A stretch of DNA of 5,551 nt from an uncultured Lysobacter sp. Lineage in GTDB: Bacteria > Pseudomonadota > Gammaproteobacteria > Xanthomonadales > Xanthomonadaceae. The position numbers and the translations under genes are program-made. Under the pieces are notes generated by a model that saw only the letters and a list, made by a program, of their open reading frames with translations, ran no database searches and had not been told where the DNA came from. Position 1 is the first letter of the stretch. Each line of letters opens with the position of its first letter. This document shows positions 1 to 5,148 of this stretch, piece by piece. The DNA is taken from the NCBI GenBank assembly GCA_946479915.1, contig CAMLHR010000097.1, positions 1 to 5,551 of the forward strand, written 5' to 3'.

Positions 1-413
1 GGTGCCGTGACCAGCCCGACCGCGGTGCCCGCGACGTCCTGCAGGCCGGGCAGCGCCAGCGCCCCCTCGCTGTCCATGCGCGCCGGCGCGACGACCGCGT
101 CGACGCCCGCCCGGCGCAGGGCCGCCGCGGTGCCGGCGCCGACCGCGAACCATTCGCGGGCGGTCGCGTCCGCGAGCGTCGCCAGCGCACCTGCGGCGCG
201 CACCGCCGCGGGACTGGTGAACAGCACGCACGGCGACGACAGGGCCTTCGCGAGCGCGGCGCGCACGCCGTCGCCGTCGCACGGCTCGACCGCCCACGGC
301 GACAGCGCGATCACGCCCGCGCCGCAACGCGCGGCGGCGTGTCGCACGGCCGCGTGCCCACCGCGGGGCCGCAGCGAGATCACGTACCATGCCGGCGGCC
401 GTCGAGCGCGCAT
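1..413 (-). CDS. hemD: Uroporphyrinogen-III synthase, N-terminal 137 codons (3' end outside window)
   Basis: HemD cyclises hydroxymethylbilane to uroporphyrinogen III in the cytoplasm, the branch-point step to haem, sirohaem and other tetrapyrroles. Reading leftward from an ATG at 413-411 gives an open frame to the window edge. It begins WYVISLRPRGGH (residues 9-20) and continues with LFTSPAAVRAA (64-74), FAVGAGTAAALRRAGV (89-104), PARMDSEGALALP (110-122) and VGLVTA (132-137). These match the family's two-lobed fold: the 'SxxAV' segment, the 'VGxxTAxAL' segment and the 'P...SEgLL' segment. The family is usually about 250 residues, so roughly the C-terminal half is missing because of the edge, not a lesion. 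No in-frame start lies just upstream and no Shine-Dalgarno precedes the ATG, so initiation may be weak or leaderless. It is divergent from the thioesterase gene. In related genomes hemX/hemY-type genes often follow hemD; they would lie left of this window. Confidence 0.9.
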   Translation of the reverse strand, partial: MRARRPPAWYVISLRPRGGHAAVRHAAARCGAGVIALSPWAVEPCDGDGVRAALAKALSSPCVLFTSPAAVRAAGALATLADATAREWFAVGAGTAAALRRAGVDAVVAPARMDSEGALALPGLQDVAGTAVGLVTA

Positions 414-420
414 GGCGCAA

Positions 421-450
421 GCTTGTGGCGCCCCGCCCGCGGCCGCAAGC
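421..450. other. Inverted repeat in the hemD/thioesterase divergent gap
   Basis: Arms GCTTGTGGC (421-429) and GCCGCAAGC (442-450) are complementary over 9 bp with one mismatch, around a 12-nt loop. In plus-strand RNA the mismatch is a G-U wobble, so a 9-bp hairpin could form just 3 nt ahead of the thioesterase ribosome-binding site. On the minus strand it becomes a C-A mismatch. It could be an operator dyad or a 5'-UTR hairpin, but in DNA this GC-rich it may also be chance. No recognisable -35/-10 pair was found in the 50-bp gap. Confidence 0.35.
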
Positions 451-453
451 CAC

Positions 454-458
454 GAGGA
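454..458 (+). promoter_or_regulatory. Ribosome-binding site that decides the thioesterase start
   Basis: GAGGA lies 5 nt before the ATG at 464. The in-frame ATG at 389 has no such motif, lies antisense within hemD's first codons, and would add 25 basic, low-complexity residues absent from the family. The start at 464 is therefore preferred. Confidence 0.75.
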
Positions 459-463
459 AACCC

Positions 464-928
464 ATGCAGGACGACGCCGTCCTCCAACGCCTGCAGGCCC
501 ATTACGACGCGATGCCGCCGGTCGCGGCACTGGGCCTGCGCATCGCCGCGTTCGATGGCGACCGGCTGCGCCTGGCCGCGCCGCTGGCGCGCCACGTCAA
601 CGACAAGGGCTGCGCGTTCGGCGGCAGCCTCGGGTCGCTGCTGACCCTCGCCGCGTGGGGATTGCTGCACGTCCGGCTCGAAGCCGCCGGCCTCGACGCC
701 GACGTGTACGTGGCCGACAGCACGCTGCGCTTCCTCGCGCCGCTGTTCGACGACCTCCAGGCCGAGGCGACGCTCGCGCCGGGCGCCGACTGGGACGGGT
801 TCGTCGCGACGCTCCGCCAGCGCGGCCGCGCCCGCATCGAGGTCGTGGCCGAAGTCCCGTTGCCCGCCGGCGGGGTGGCGACGACCTTTTCCGCGCGCTA
901 CGTCGCGATCCTCCGCCCAGGGGGCTAG
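464..928 (+). CDS. YiiD C-terminal-type hotdog thioesterase
   Basis: This 154-residue protein resembles the hotdog-fold thioesterase domain found at the C-terminus of E. coli YiiD (FabY), here as a stand-alone domain. Members are putative acyl-thioester hydrolases; the substrate is unknown. Diagnostic features are HVNDKGCAFGGSL (residues 44-56), which is the family's 'N-x-x-G-T/C-A-F-G-G-S-L' signature at the start of the long hotdog helix, then SLLTLAAWGLL (58-68), and a downstream strand with DSTLRFLAPLFDDL, matching 'I-R-Y-L-R-P-V'. A later segment, RIEVVAEV, fits the final sheet. There is no signal peptide, so it should be cytoplasmic. The next gene begins 1 bp after this stop, suggesting co-transcription and translational coupling. 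It is divergent from hemD. The family call is firm from motifs; the reaction in the cell is inferred. Confidence 0.82.
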   Translation: MQDDAVLQRLQAHYDAMPPVAALGLRIAAFDGDRLRLAAPLARHVNDKGCAFGGSLGSLLTLAAWGLLHVRLEAAGLDADVYVADSTLRFLAPLFDDLQAEATLAPGADWDGFVATLRQRGRARIEVVAEVPLPAGGVATTFSARYVAILRPGG

Positions 929-929
929 C

Positions 930-1370
930 ATGGGGCGCATGCGATCCCATGCCCCGAAAGCCGCCCTGCGCGCCGCGCTGCTGTTCCTCGCCCTGTGCCT
1001 GCTCGCGGGTTGCGCCAGCACGAGCCGCAACCAGTCGCTCCACGAGGCGCAGTACGCCTGGTCGGCCGCCATCCGCTGGGGCGACTTCGACGGCGCGTGG
1101 CAGATGGTCGATCCCGCCTGGCGCGACGCGCACCCGCTCACCGACCTGGAGCGGGCCCGGTTCGACCAGGTCCAGATCTCCTTCTATCGCGACGTCGGCG
1201 CGACCTTCACGGACGACACCGCGCGCCGCGCGATCGACATCGGCGTGGTCAACCGGCACACGCTGGAGGAGCGCCAGCTGCGCTACACCGAGCACTGGCG
1301 CTGGGACGAGGAAGCCGAAACCTGGTGGATCACCGACGGCCTGCCGGACCTCTGGGCCGCCGATCCCTGA
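930..1370 (+). CDS. Small predicted outer-membrane lipoprotein, function unknown
   Basis: This is a 146-residue protein with a lipoprotein signal: basic n-region (R3, R5, K10, R14), hydrophobic stretch about residues 15-25, and lipobox LAGC (25-28) with lipidated Cys28. Residue +2 is Ala, not Asp, so sorting to the outer membrane is expected. The mature part (about 119 residues) is rich in Trp and charged residues. A helical start (LHEAQYAWSAAIRWGDFDGAWQ) is followed by alternating strands ending in WRWDEEAETWWITDGLPDLW. That helix-then-sheet pattern, with a closing 'W...W.I.dGLP' strand, looks like the small NTF2/SnoaL-like domains, but this is only a fold impression. ATG 930 follows the thioesterase stop by 1 bp and has the G-rich AGGGGG (919-924) ahead of it. 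ATG 939 is an alternative that would leave the lipobox intact. I do not recognise a named gene. Confidence 0.75.
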   Translation: MGRMRSHAPKAALRAALLFLALCLLAGCASTSRNQSLHEAQYAWSAAIRWGDFDGAWQMVDPAWRDAHPLTDLERARFDQVQISFYRDVGATFTDDTARRAIDIGVVNRHTLEERQLRYTEHWRWDEEAETWWITDGLPDLWAADP

Positions 1371-1439
1371 GCCGGGCAGGCGGCAAGCCGCGGCCGCATC
1401 CCGCATACTTCGCGGCCCACGTCCCTCCAGCAGCACGCC

Positions 1440-1877
1440 GTGACCTTCGCCGAACTGGCCGCGTTCGCCGGCCGCCACCCCATCCTGTCGATCGCCCTGG
1501 CCGGCCTGACCCTGGCCCTCCTCTGGACCGAGATCTCGCGCCTGACGCGCGGGTTCAAGGCGCTGCGGCCCGCCCAGCTGACCGCCCTGCTCAACCGCGA
1601 CAACGCGCTGCTGGTGGACCTGTCGCCGGCCGGCGACTTCGAGAAGGGCCACATCGCCGGCGCGAAGAACATCGCACCCAGCCAGTTCGATCCCGAGCAC
1701 AAGGCGCTGGCCAAGGCCCGCGACCTGCCCGTGGTCGTGACCGACCGCACGGGGCAGGCGTCGCTCGGCGCCGCCGCGCGGCTGCGCAAGGCGGGCTTCA
1801 CCCAGGTGTACTGGCTCGACGGCGGCGTGGCCGCCTGGCAGCAGGCCGACCTGCCGCTGGTGCGCGGCCGGGGTTGA
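1440..1877 (+). CDS. yibN: Membrane-anchored rhodanese-like protein, YibN type, cysteine-free
   Basis: This 145-residue protein has one N-terminal transmembrane segment (about residues 13-30) followed by a rhodanese domain (about 40-140). The N-terminus FAGRHPILSIA (9-19) and the C-terminus LPLVRGRG closely match E. coli YibN as I remember it. Rhodanese landmarks are ALLVDLSPAGDFEKGHIAGA, with the 'F-x-x-G-H-I' motif, and VYWLDGGVAAW near the end. The catalytic loop normally has a Cys in a 'C-x-x-G-x-R' motif. Here it reads VVVTDRTGQAS (98-108) with Asp102 in the Cys position, and the whole protein contains no cysteine, so sulfurtransferase activity is not expected. A scaffold or partner-binding role is more likely; E. 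coli YibN has been reported to associate with the YidC insertase. The start is GTG 1440, chosen because it gives the YibN-like N-terminus; no clear Shine-Dalgarno precedes it. The gene lies 56 bp upstream of secB; in E. coli, grxC lies between them. Confidence 0.85.
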   Translation: MTFAELAAFAGRHPILSIALAGLTLALLWTEISRLTRGFKALRPAQLTALLNRDNALLVDLSPAGDFEKGHIAGAKNIAPSQFDPEHKALAKARDLPVVVTDRTGQASLGAAARLRKAGFTQVYWLDGGVAAWQQADLPLVRGRG

Positions 1878-1891
1878 ACCGCCCCGCGTGA

Positions 1892-1897
1892 CATAAT
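1892..1897 (+). promoter_or_regulatory. Possible -10 element upstream of secB
   Basis: CATAAT matches the sigma-70 -10 consensus at 5 of 6 positions, in an AT-rich patch that stands out in this GC-rich gap, and would give a leader of about 30 nt before secB. The only -35-like hexamer nearby, TTGAAC (1874-1879), is just 12 bp away, too close for a standard promoter. This is a weak call. secB may instead be read from upstream promoters. Confidence 0.3.
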
Positions 1898-1933
1898 CGT
1901 CCTCTTTTTCCGCAGTTTCGCTGGAGTTCCAAC

Positions 1934-2464
1934 ATGGCCGAAGACACCCCCACCAACGGAACGGCAGGCGCCGCCGGCGCCAGCCCCGACACCCCCACCG
2001 GTCCGTCCTTCACGGTCGAGAAGATCTACGTCAAGGACGTCTCGTTCGAGGTCCCGGGCGCGCCGGGCGTGTTCGGCGAGCAGGCCCAGCCGCAGCTGCA
2101 GCTCAACCTCAACCAGCGCGTGCAGCGCGTGGGCGAGCAGGCCTTCGAGGTCGTGCTGGGCGTGACCCTGACCTGCAAGGCCAACGACAAGCCGATGTAC
2201 CTGGCCGAGGTGCAGCAGGCCGGCGTGTTCCAGCTGCGCGGCTTCGAGGCGCAGACGATGGACGCGATGCTGGGCATCCAGTGCCCGAACGTCCTGTATC
2301 CGTACGCGCGCCAGCTGGTGAGCGACCTGGTGCAGGCCGGTGGCTTCCCGCCGTTCTACCTGCAGCCGATCAACTTCGACGCGCTGTACGCCGAGGGCCT
2401 GCGCCAGCGCGCCAGCCAGCAGGCGGCCGGCGCGGCGGACCAGGAGACCGCGGGCAACGCCTGA
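1934..2464 (+). CDS. secB: Protein-export chaperone SecB
   Basis: SecB is a cytoplasmic homotetrameric chaperone that keeps pre-secretory proteins unfolded and hands them to SecA at the SecYEG channel. The 176-residue product aligns by eye with E. coli SecB (155 residues). [19 protein letters not shown] (26-44) matches the first core strand, [15 protein letters not shown] the central sheet, and [17 protein letters not shown] with [17 protein letters not shown] the helix and the conserved 'L-x-P-(I/V)-N-F-D-A-L' region. The extra length is a 25-residue Ala/Gly/Thr/Pro-rich N-terminal extension and a polar Ala/Gln-rich tail ([18 protein letters not shown]). The ATG is preceded by GGAG (1923-1926) at a 7-nt spacing. 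gpsA starts 3 bp after the stop, the conserved secB-gpsA pairing of proteobacteria. Expected clients include outer-membrane proteins such as the nearby Ax21-family barrel, but that is inference. Confidence 0.97.
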   Translation: MAEDTPTNGTAGAAGASPDTPTGPSFTVEKIYVKDVSFEVPGAPGVFGEQAQPQLQLNLNQRVQRVGEQAFEVVLGVTLTCKANDKPMYLAEVQQAGVFQLRGFEAQTMDAMLGIQCPNVLYPYARQLVSDLVQAGGFPPFYLQPINFDALYAEGLRQRASQQAAGAADQETAGNA

Positions 2465-2467
2465 CCC

Positions 2468-3493
2468 ATGGCGACGCCTGATCGCTTGGCGGTCCTGGGC
2501 GCGGGCTCCTGGGGCACCGCGCTCGCCGCGCTCACCGCGCGCCACGGCCATCCCACCGTGCTGTGGGGCCGCGATCCGGAGACGGTCGCGGCCATCGACG
2601 CGCGCCACGAGAACCCGCGCTACCTGCGCGGCGTCGCGCTGCCGGACACCCTGCGCGCGACCACGGACCTGCACGCGGCACTCGACGGCGCGACGCTCGT
2701 GCTCGTCGTCGTGCCGTCGCACGCGTTCGCCGAGACGCTGCGCGCGCTCGCGCCGCACCGGCCCAAAGGCGCCGGCGTCGCGTGGGCCACCAAGGGCTTC
2801 GAGCCCGGTTCCGGACGGTTCCTGCACGAAGTCGCGCGCGAATCGCTGGGCGACGACGTGCCGCTGGCCGTGGTCACCGGTCCGTCGTTCGCGCGCGAAG
2901 TCGCCGAGGGCCTGCCGACCGCGCTGACCGTCCACGCCGACCCGCCCGCGTTCGGCAAGCAGGTCGCGGACGTGCTGCACGGCCCGGCGTTCCGGGCCTA
3001 CACCGGCGACGACATGCTGGGGGCAGAACTCGGGGGCGCGATGAAGAACGTGCTGGCCGTCGCCACCGGCGTCGCGGACGGCATGGCGCTCGGGCTGAAC
3101 GCGCGCGCGGGCCTGATCACCCGGGGCCTCAACGAGATGCTGCGGTTGAACCACGCGATCGGCGGCCGCGCCGAGACGCTCATGGGCCTGGCCGGCCTGG
3201 GCGACCTGGTGCTGACCTGCACCGGCGACCTGTCGCGCAACCGGCGGCTCGGCCTCGCGCTCGGCCGCGGCCAGCCCCTGGATGCCGCGGTGCGCGAGAT
3301 CGGCCAGGTCGTCGAGTCCGTGCAGACCGCCGACGAGGTGGTGCGCCTGGCCGAACGCCACGGCGTCGAGCTGCCGATCGCCAGCGGCGTGCACGCCGTG
3401 CTGCACGGCCGCATGACGCCGGCCGAGGGCCTGCGCTACCTGCTGGCCCGGGAGCAGAAGCCGGAGTACCCGGACGGCCTGTTCGGAGACTAG
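2468..3493 (+). CDS. gpsA: Glycerol-3-phosphate dehydrogenase [NAD(P)+]
   Basis: GpsA reduces dihydroxyacetone phosphate to sn-glycerol-3-phosphate in the cytoplasm, supplying the backbone for phospholipid synthesis. The product has 341 residues, the usual family length. The N-terminal Rossmann motif is [12 protein letters not shown] (from residue 9, glycines 11, 13 and 16). It is followed by WATKGFEP with conserved Lys109, TGPSFAREV (137-145), [17 protein letters not shown] with the catalytic Lys193, and the substrate-binding region [23 protein letters not shown], including the N-R-R segment. All key residues seen are intact. ATG 2468 lies 3 bp after the secB stop with no good Shine-Dalgarno, so translation is probably coupled to secB. 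Transcription ends against the converging Ax21-family gene. In E. coli cysE follows gpsA; here it does not. Confidence 0.97.
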   Translation: MATPDRLAVLGAGSWGTALAALTARHGHPTVLWGRDPETVAAIDARHENPRYLRGVALPDTLRATTDLHAALDGATLVLVVVPSHAFAETLRALAPHRPKGAGVAWATKGFEPGSGRFLHEVARESLGDDVPLAVVTGPSFAREVAEGLPTALTVHADPPAFGKQVADVLHGPAFRAYTGDDMLGAELGGAMKNVLAVATGVADGMALGLNARAGLITRGLNEMLRLNHAIGGRAETLMGLAGLGDLVLTCTGDLSRNRRLGLALGRGQPLDAAVREIGQVVESVQTADEVVRLAERHGVELPIASGVHAVLHGRMTPAEGLRYLLAREQKPEYPDGLFGD

Positions 3494-3495
3494 GC

Positions 3496-3527
3496 AAAAA
3501 AAGAAGCCCGGCCAGTGGCCGGGCTTC
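3496..3527 (-). terminator. Intrinsic terminator of the Ax21-family gene, between convergent genes
   Basis: A perfect 11-bp stem, GAAGCCCGGCC (3503-3513) and GGCCGGGCTTC (3517-3527), closes a 3-nt loop. On the minus strand it is followed directly by seven Ts (plus-strand A7 at 3496-3502), the classic Rho-independent layout. It begins 15 nt after the Ax21 stop. On the plus strand the stem follows the gpsA stop but lacks a U-tract, so for gpsA it is at best a hairpin that blocks 3' exonucleases or terminates weakly. Confidence 0.9.
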
Positions 3528-3542
3528 GGGTCGAACGGTCGA

Positions 3543-4133
3543 CTACCAGGTGAAGCGCGGACCGACGAACCACTGGGTGTCGCCGTCGGCGAACTTCACG
3601 TCGCCGGTGACGCCCCAGTTCGGGCTGAACTTCAGCTGCCCGCCGACGCGGCCGTAGGCCGAACCGTCGAAGTCGTCGCCGTCCTCGTAACCGGCCAGCG
3701 CGTAACCCTCGAAGTTCCGGGTGAGCGCACTGCGCACGCCGACCTCGGCGCTCCAGCCGTCCTCGTCGAACCCGGCCTCGTCGGCCTGGAAGTTCTCGTA
3801 GGCGACGCGGGTCAGCAGGTCGGTGTTGCTGGCGATCGGGTGGTTGTAGCCGACGCCGAAGCGCGCGTTCTCCAGGTCGACGTTGCTGTCGTCGATCTCC
3901 TGGGTGCTGTAGCCGCCGAACACGTGGAAGTTCGGATGGACGGCGAAGGAAGCCTCGCCGCCCCAGCCTTCGGCGTCGGCGCCGTCGGTGTTGGTCGCGG
4001 AGAAGCCACCCTGCACGTAGTTGTAGGACAGGTCCTGCGCGCCGGCGTTGGCGGCCATCGCGGACAGCGACAGGCCGGCCGCGAGGGCGAGGGCGAGCTT
4101 GGCGGTACGGTGCTTCGGGGAGGAGCGATTCAT
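3543..4133 (-). CDS. Ax21-family outer-membrane beta-barrel protein
   Basis: The 196-residue precursor has a Sec signal peptide: basic residues 3-12, hydrophobic stretch LALALAAGLSLSAMA (13-27), and likely cleavage after AGA (residue 32), leaving about 164 residues. The mature start DLSYNYVQGGFSATNTDG and the segments HPNFHVFGGYSTQEIDD, RFGVGYNHPI, GWSAEVGVRSALT, FEGYALAGYEDGDDFDG and the terminal WFVGPRFTW match the Xanthomonas/Stenotrophomonas Ax21 family. Alternating strands and a C-terminal aromatic residue (Trp) fit an 8- to 10-stranded outer-membrane barrel inserted by the Bam complex. Ax21 was once proposed as the ligand of rice XA21; that work was retracted, and its links to biofilm, motility and virulence should be read with care. 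An upstream in-frame ATG (4256) would add 41 residues ahead of a good signal peptide and is rejected. AGAGAGG precedes the chosen ATG. Confidence 0.88.
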   Translation of the reverse strand: MNRSSPKHRTAKLALALAAGLSLSAMAANAGAQDLSYNYVQGGFSATNTDGADAEGWGGEASFAVHPNFHVFGGYSTQEIDDSNVDLENARFGVGYNHPIASNTDLLTRVAYENFQADEAGFDEDGWSAEVGVRSALTRNFEGYALAGYEDGDDFDGSAYGRVGGQLKFSPNWGVTGDVKFADGDTQWFVGPRFTW

Positions 4134-4139
4134 GGGGTA

Positions 4140-4146
4140 CCTCTCT
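4140..4146 (-). promoter_or_regulatory. Ribosome-binding site of the Ax21-family gene
   Basis: AGAGAGG (minus strand) lies 6 nt before the ATG at 4133. It supports that start over the upstream in-frame ATG at 4256, because it sits directly ahead of a complete signal peptide. Confidence 0.75.
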
Positions 4147-4162
4147 TCTGCTTGCTTGTGGG

Positions 4163-4183
4163 CCGGCGCGGGAACCACGCCGG
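4163..4183 (-). other. Hairpin in the probable 5' leader of the Ax21-family gene
   Basis: CCGGCG (plus 4163-4168) and CGCCGG (4178-4183) form a perfect 6-bp stem around a 9-nt loop, ending 30 bp ahead of the Ax21 start. If transcription begins near 4185 or further upstream it would sit in the leader RNA. It could also be a DNA dyad for a regulator. The loop overlaps one copy of the 9-bp repeat described separately. No known riboswitch was recognised. Confidence 0.3.
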
Positions 4184-4245
4184 TGCGCGCAGTATCGAGA
4201 GGCCCCTCCAACCGCGACTGAAGCCCCCGGCGCACCCGCGGGAAC
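4167..4245. repeat. Two direct copies of CGCGGGAAC, 70 bp apart, in the divergent control region
   Basis: CGCGGGAAC occurs at 4167-4175 and again at 4237-4245, both on the plus strand. The extended contexts are GGAACC (4171-4176) and GGAACTT (4241-4247), which resemble -35 elements of ECF/RpoE-type sigma factors reading toward the methyltransferase gene. No convincing ECF -10 was seen at the usual 15-18 bp spacing. The repeats may instead be regulator sites. The remainder of the 159-bp gap holds only short inverted repeats and the two gene leaders. Confidence 0.4.
4191..4196 (-). promoter_or_regulatory. Possible -10 element for the Ax21-family gene
   Basis: GATACT on the minus strand matches TATAAT at 4 of 6 positions and would give a leader of about 50 nt. 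The best upstream -35-like hexamer, TTCAGT, is 20 bp away, longer than optimal. Weak evidence. Confidence 0.25.
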
Positions 4246-4292
4246 TTTTCAGGCAAGCTTCAGGCCCCTGCCTTCACGCGACGGAGACCGCC

Positions 4293-5120
4293 ATGAAACG
4301 CGCCTTCCCAGCCATCCTGCTTGCCGCCTGCCTGGTGCCCGCCCACGCCGGCGAGGGCGACCTCGACGCCGCCGTCGCGGGCGCGTGGCGGGACCCGGCG
4401 AACGTCGCGCGCGACCCGTACCGCCACCCGAAGGAAACGCTCGCGTTCTTCGGCGTGCAGCCCGGCGACACGGTGGTCGAGATCACGCCGGGCGGCGGCT
4501 GGTACGCGGAGATCCTCGCGCCCTACCTGCGCGACGAGGGCCGTTACGTCGCGGCCATCTGGGACGACGCCATCGAGGGGCAGCCCGGCTATCGCTACCG
4601 GCTCAACGACGCGTTGCGCGCGAAGTTCGCGGGCGCGCCGGCGGTCTACGGCACGCCGGACGTGCGGGTGTTCGACCCGTCGGAACCGGCGTTCGGCCCG
4701 GCCGGGTCCGCCGACGCGGTCGTGACGTTCCGCAACGCGCACAACTGGGTGGACGAAGGCAACGCGGAGGAATACTTCGCCGCGTTCTTCGACGTGCTCG
4801 CCCCCGGCGGCACGCTCGGCGTCGTGGACCACCGCGCGAAGCCCGGCACGGACCTGGAACGCATGAAGTCCTCCGGCTACCTCACCGAGGCGCTCGTGGT
4901 GCAGCTCGCCACGGACGCGGGCTTCGTGCTCGAGGCCGGGAGCGAGTTCAATGCCAATCCCGCCGACACCACCGATCATCCCAACGGCGTCTGGACGCTG
5001 CCGCCGACGAACAACCACGACGACGCCGACGACGCGAAGTACCGTGCGATCGGCGAAAGCGACCGGATGACGCTGCGCTTCCGAAAGCCGCGCTCCGACA
5101 GGTCCCACCACGAGCATTGA
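4293..5120 (+). CDS. Exported SAM-dependent methyltransferase-like protein (COG4798-type)
   Basis: This 275-residue protein has an apparent Sec signal peptide: MKR, hydrophobic residues 5-17, and AHA cleavage after residue 19. The rest resembles the predicted class I methyltransferases of the COG4798 group. A conserved lead-in, AWRDPANVARDPYRHPKETLAFFG (31-54), precedes SAM-binding motif I, VVEITPGGGW (61-70). Then follow an acidic second strand region (IWDDAIEG), DAVVTFRNAHNW (141-152), a motif III-like APGGTLGVVDHR, and a closing IGESDRMTLRFRKP. The glycine loop is intact, so SAM binding is plausible, but the substrate is unknown and SAM supply outside the cytoplasm is unclear. From memory, members of this group often carry signal peptides. 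The C-terminus is His-rich (SHHEH). The ATG follows GGAG (4283-4286) at 6 nt. It is divergent from the Ax21-family gene, and rluE follows after 28 bp on the same strand. Confidence 0.82.
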   Translation: MKRAFPAILLAACLVPAHAGEGDLDAAVAGAWRDPANVARDPYRHPKETLAFFGVQPGDTVVEITPGGGWYAEILAPYLRDEGRYVAAIWDDAIEGQPGYRYRLNDALRAKFAGAPAVYGTPDVRVFDPSEPAFGPAGSADAVVTFRNAHNWVDEGNAEEYFAAFFDVLAPGGTLGVVDHRAKPGTDLERMKSSGYLTEALVVQLATDAGFVLEAGSEFNANPADTTDHPNGVWTLPPTNNHDDADDAKYRAIGESDRMTLRFRKPRSDRSHHEH

Positions 5121-5130
5121 CGGGCTTGGG

Positions 5131-5144
5131 GCCGTCGCCACGGC
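5131..5144 (+). other. Small hairpin just before the rluE start
   Basis: GCCGT (5131-5135), loop CGCC and ACGGC (5140-5144) form a 5-bp stem ending 4 nt before the rluE ATG, where a ribosome-binding site would be expected. No Shine-Dalgarno is visible. It has no U-tract, so it is not an intrinsic terminator for the methyltransferase gene. Confidence 0.3.
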
Positions 5145-5148
5145 GCGC

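Noticed and set aside
389..463. Upstream start for the thioesterase at ATG 389
   Set aside because: It would overlap hemD's start codons, add a basic low-complexity stretch not typical of the family, and bypass the good GAGGA site before 464.
7..1443. 478-codon plus-strand open frame across hemD, the thioesterase and the lipoprotein
   Set aside because: It is antisense to hemD and out of frame with two supported genes; the product is an Arg/Ala/Pro-rich shadow translation.
597..1700. 367-codon minus-strand open frame
   Set aside because: It is antisense to the thioesterase, lipoprotein and yibN genes, with no recognisable motifs and a highly basic composition.
1864..1910. GGGG/CCCC stem followed by a T-run after yibN, as a terminator
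   Set aside because: The stem is only about 5 bp and the T-run (CTTTTTC) begins well over 10 nt downstream, so it does not have the geometry of an intrinsic terminator.
1283..3406. 707-codon open frame on the minus strand across yibN, secB and gpsA
   Set aside because: It is antisense to three clearly recognised genes. The translation is low-complexity, rich in Arg, Gly, Ala, Val, Gln and His, with no recognisable domain. Long antisense frames are expected in DNA of this GC content.
4134..4256. 41-residue N-terminal extension of the Ax21-family protein
   Set aside because: It would place a complete signal peptide internally; a Shine-Dalgarno lies directly before the ATG at 4133.
4320..4331. 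Lipobox-like LAAC (residues 10-13) in the exported methyltransferase
   Set aside because: The hydrophobic stretch before this Cys is too short for a lipoprotein signal, and a better signal peptidase I site, AHA, follows at residues 17-19.
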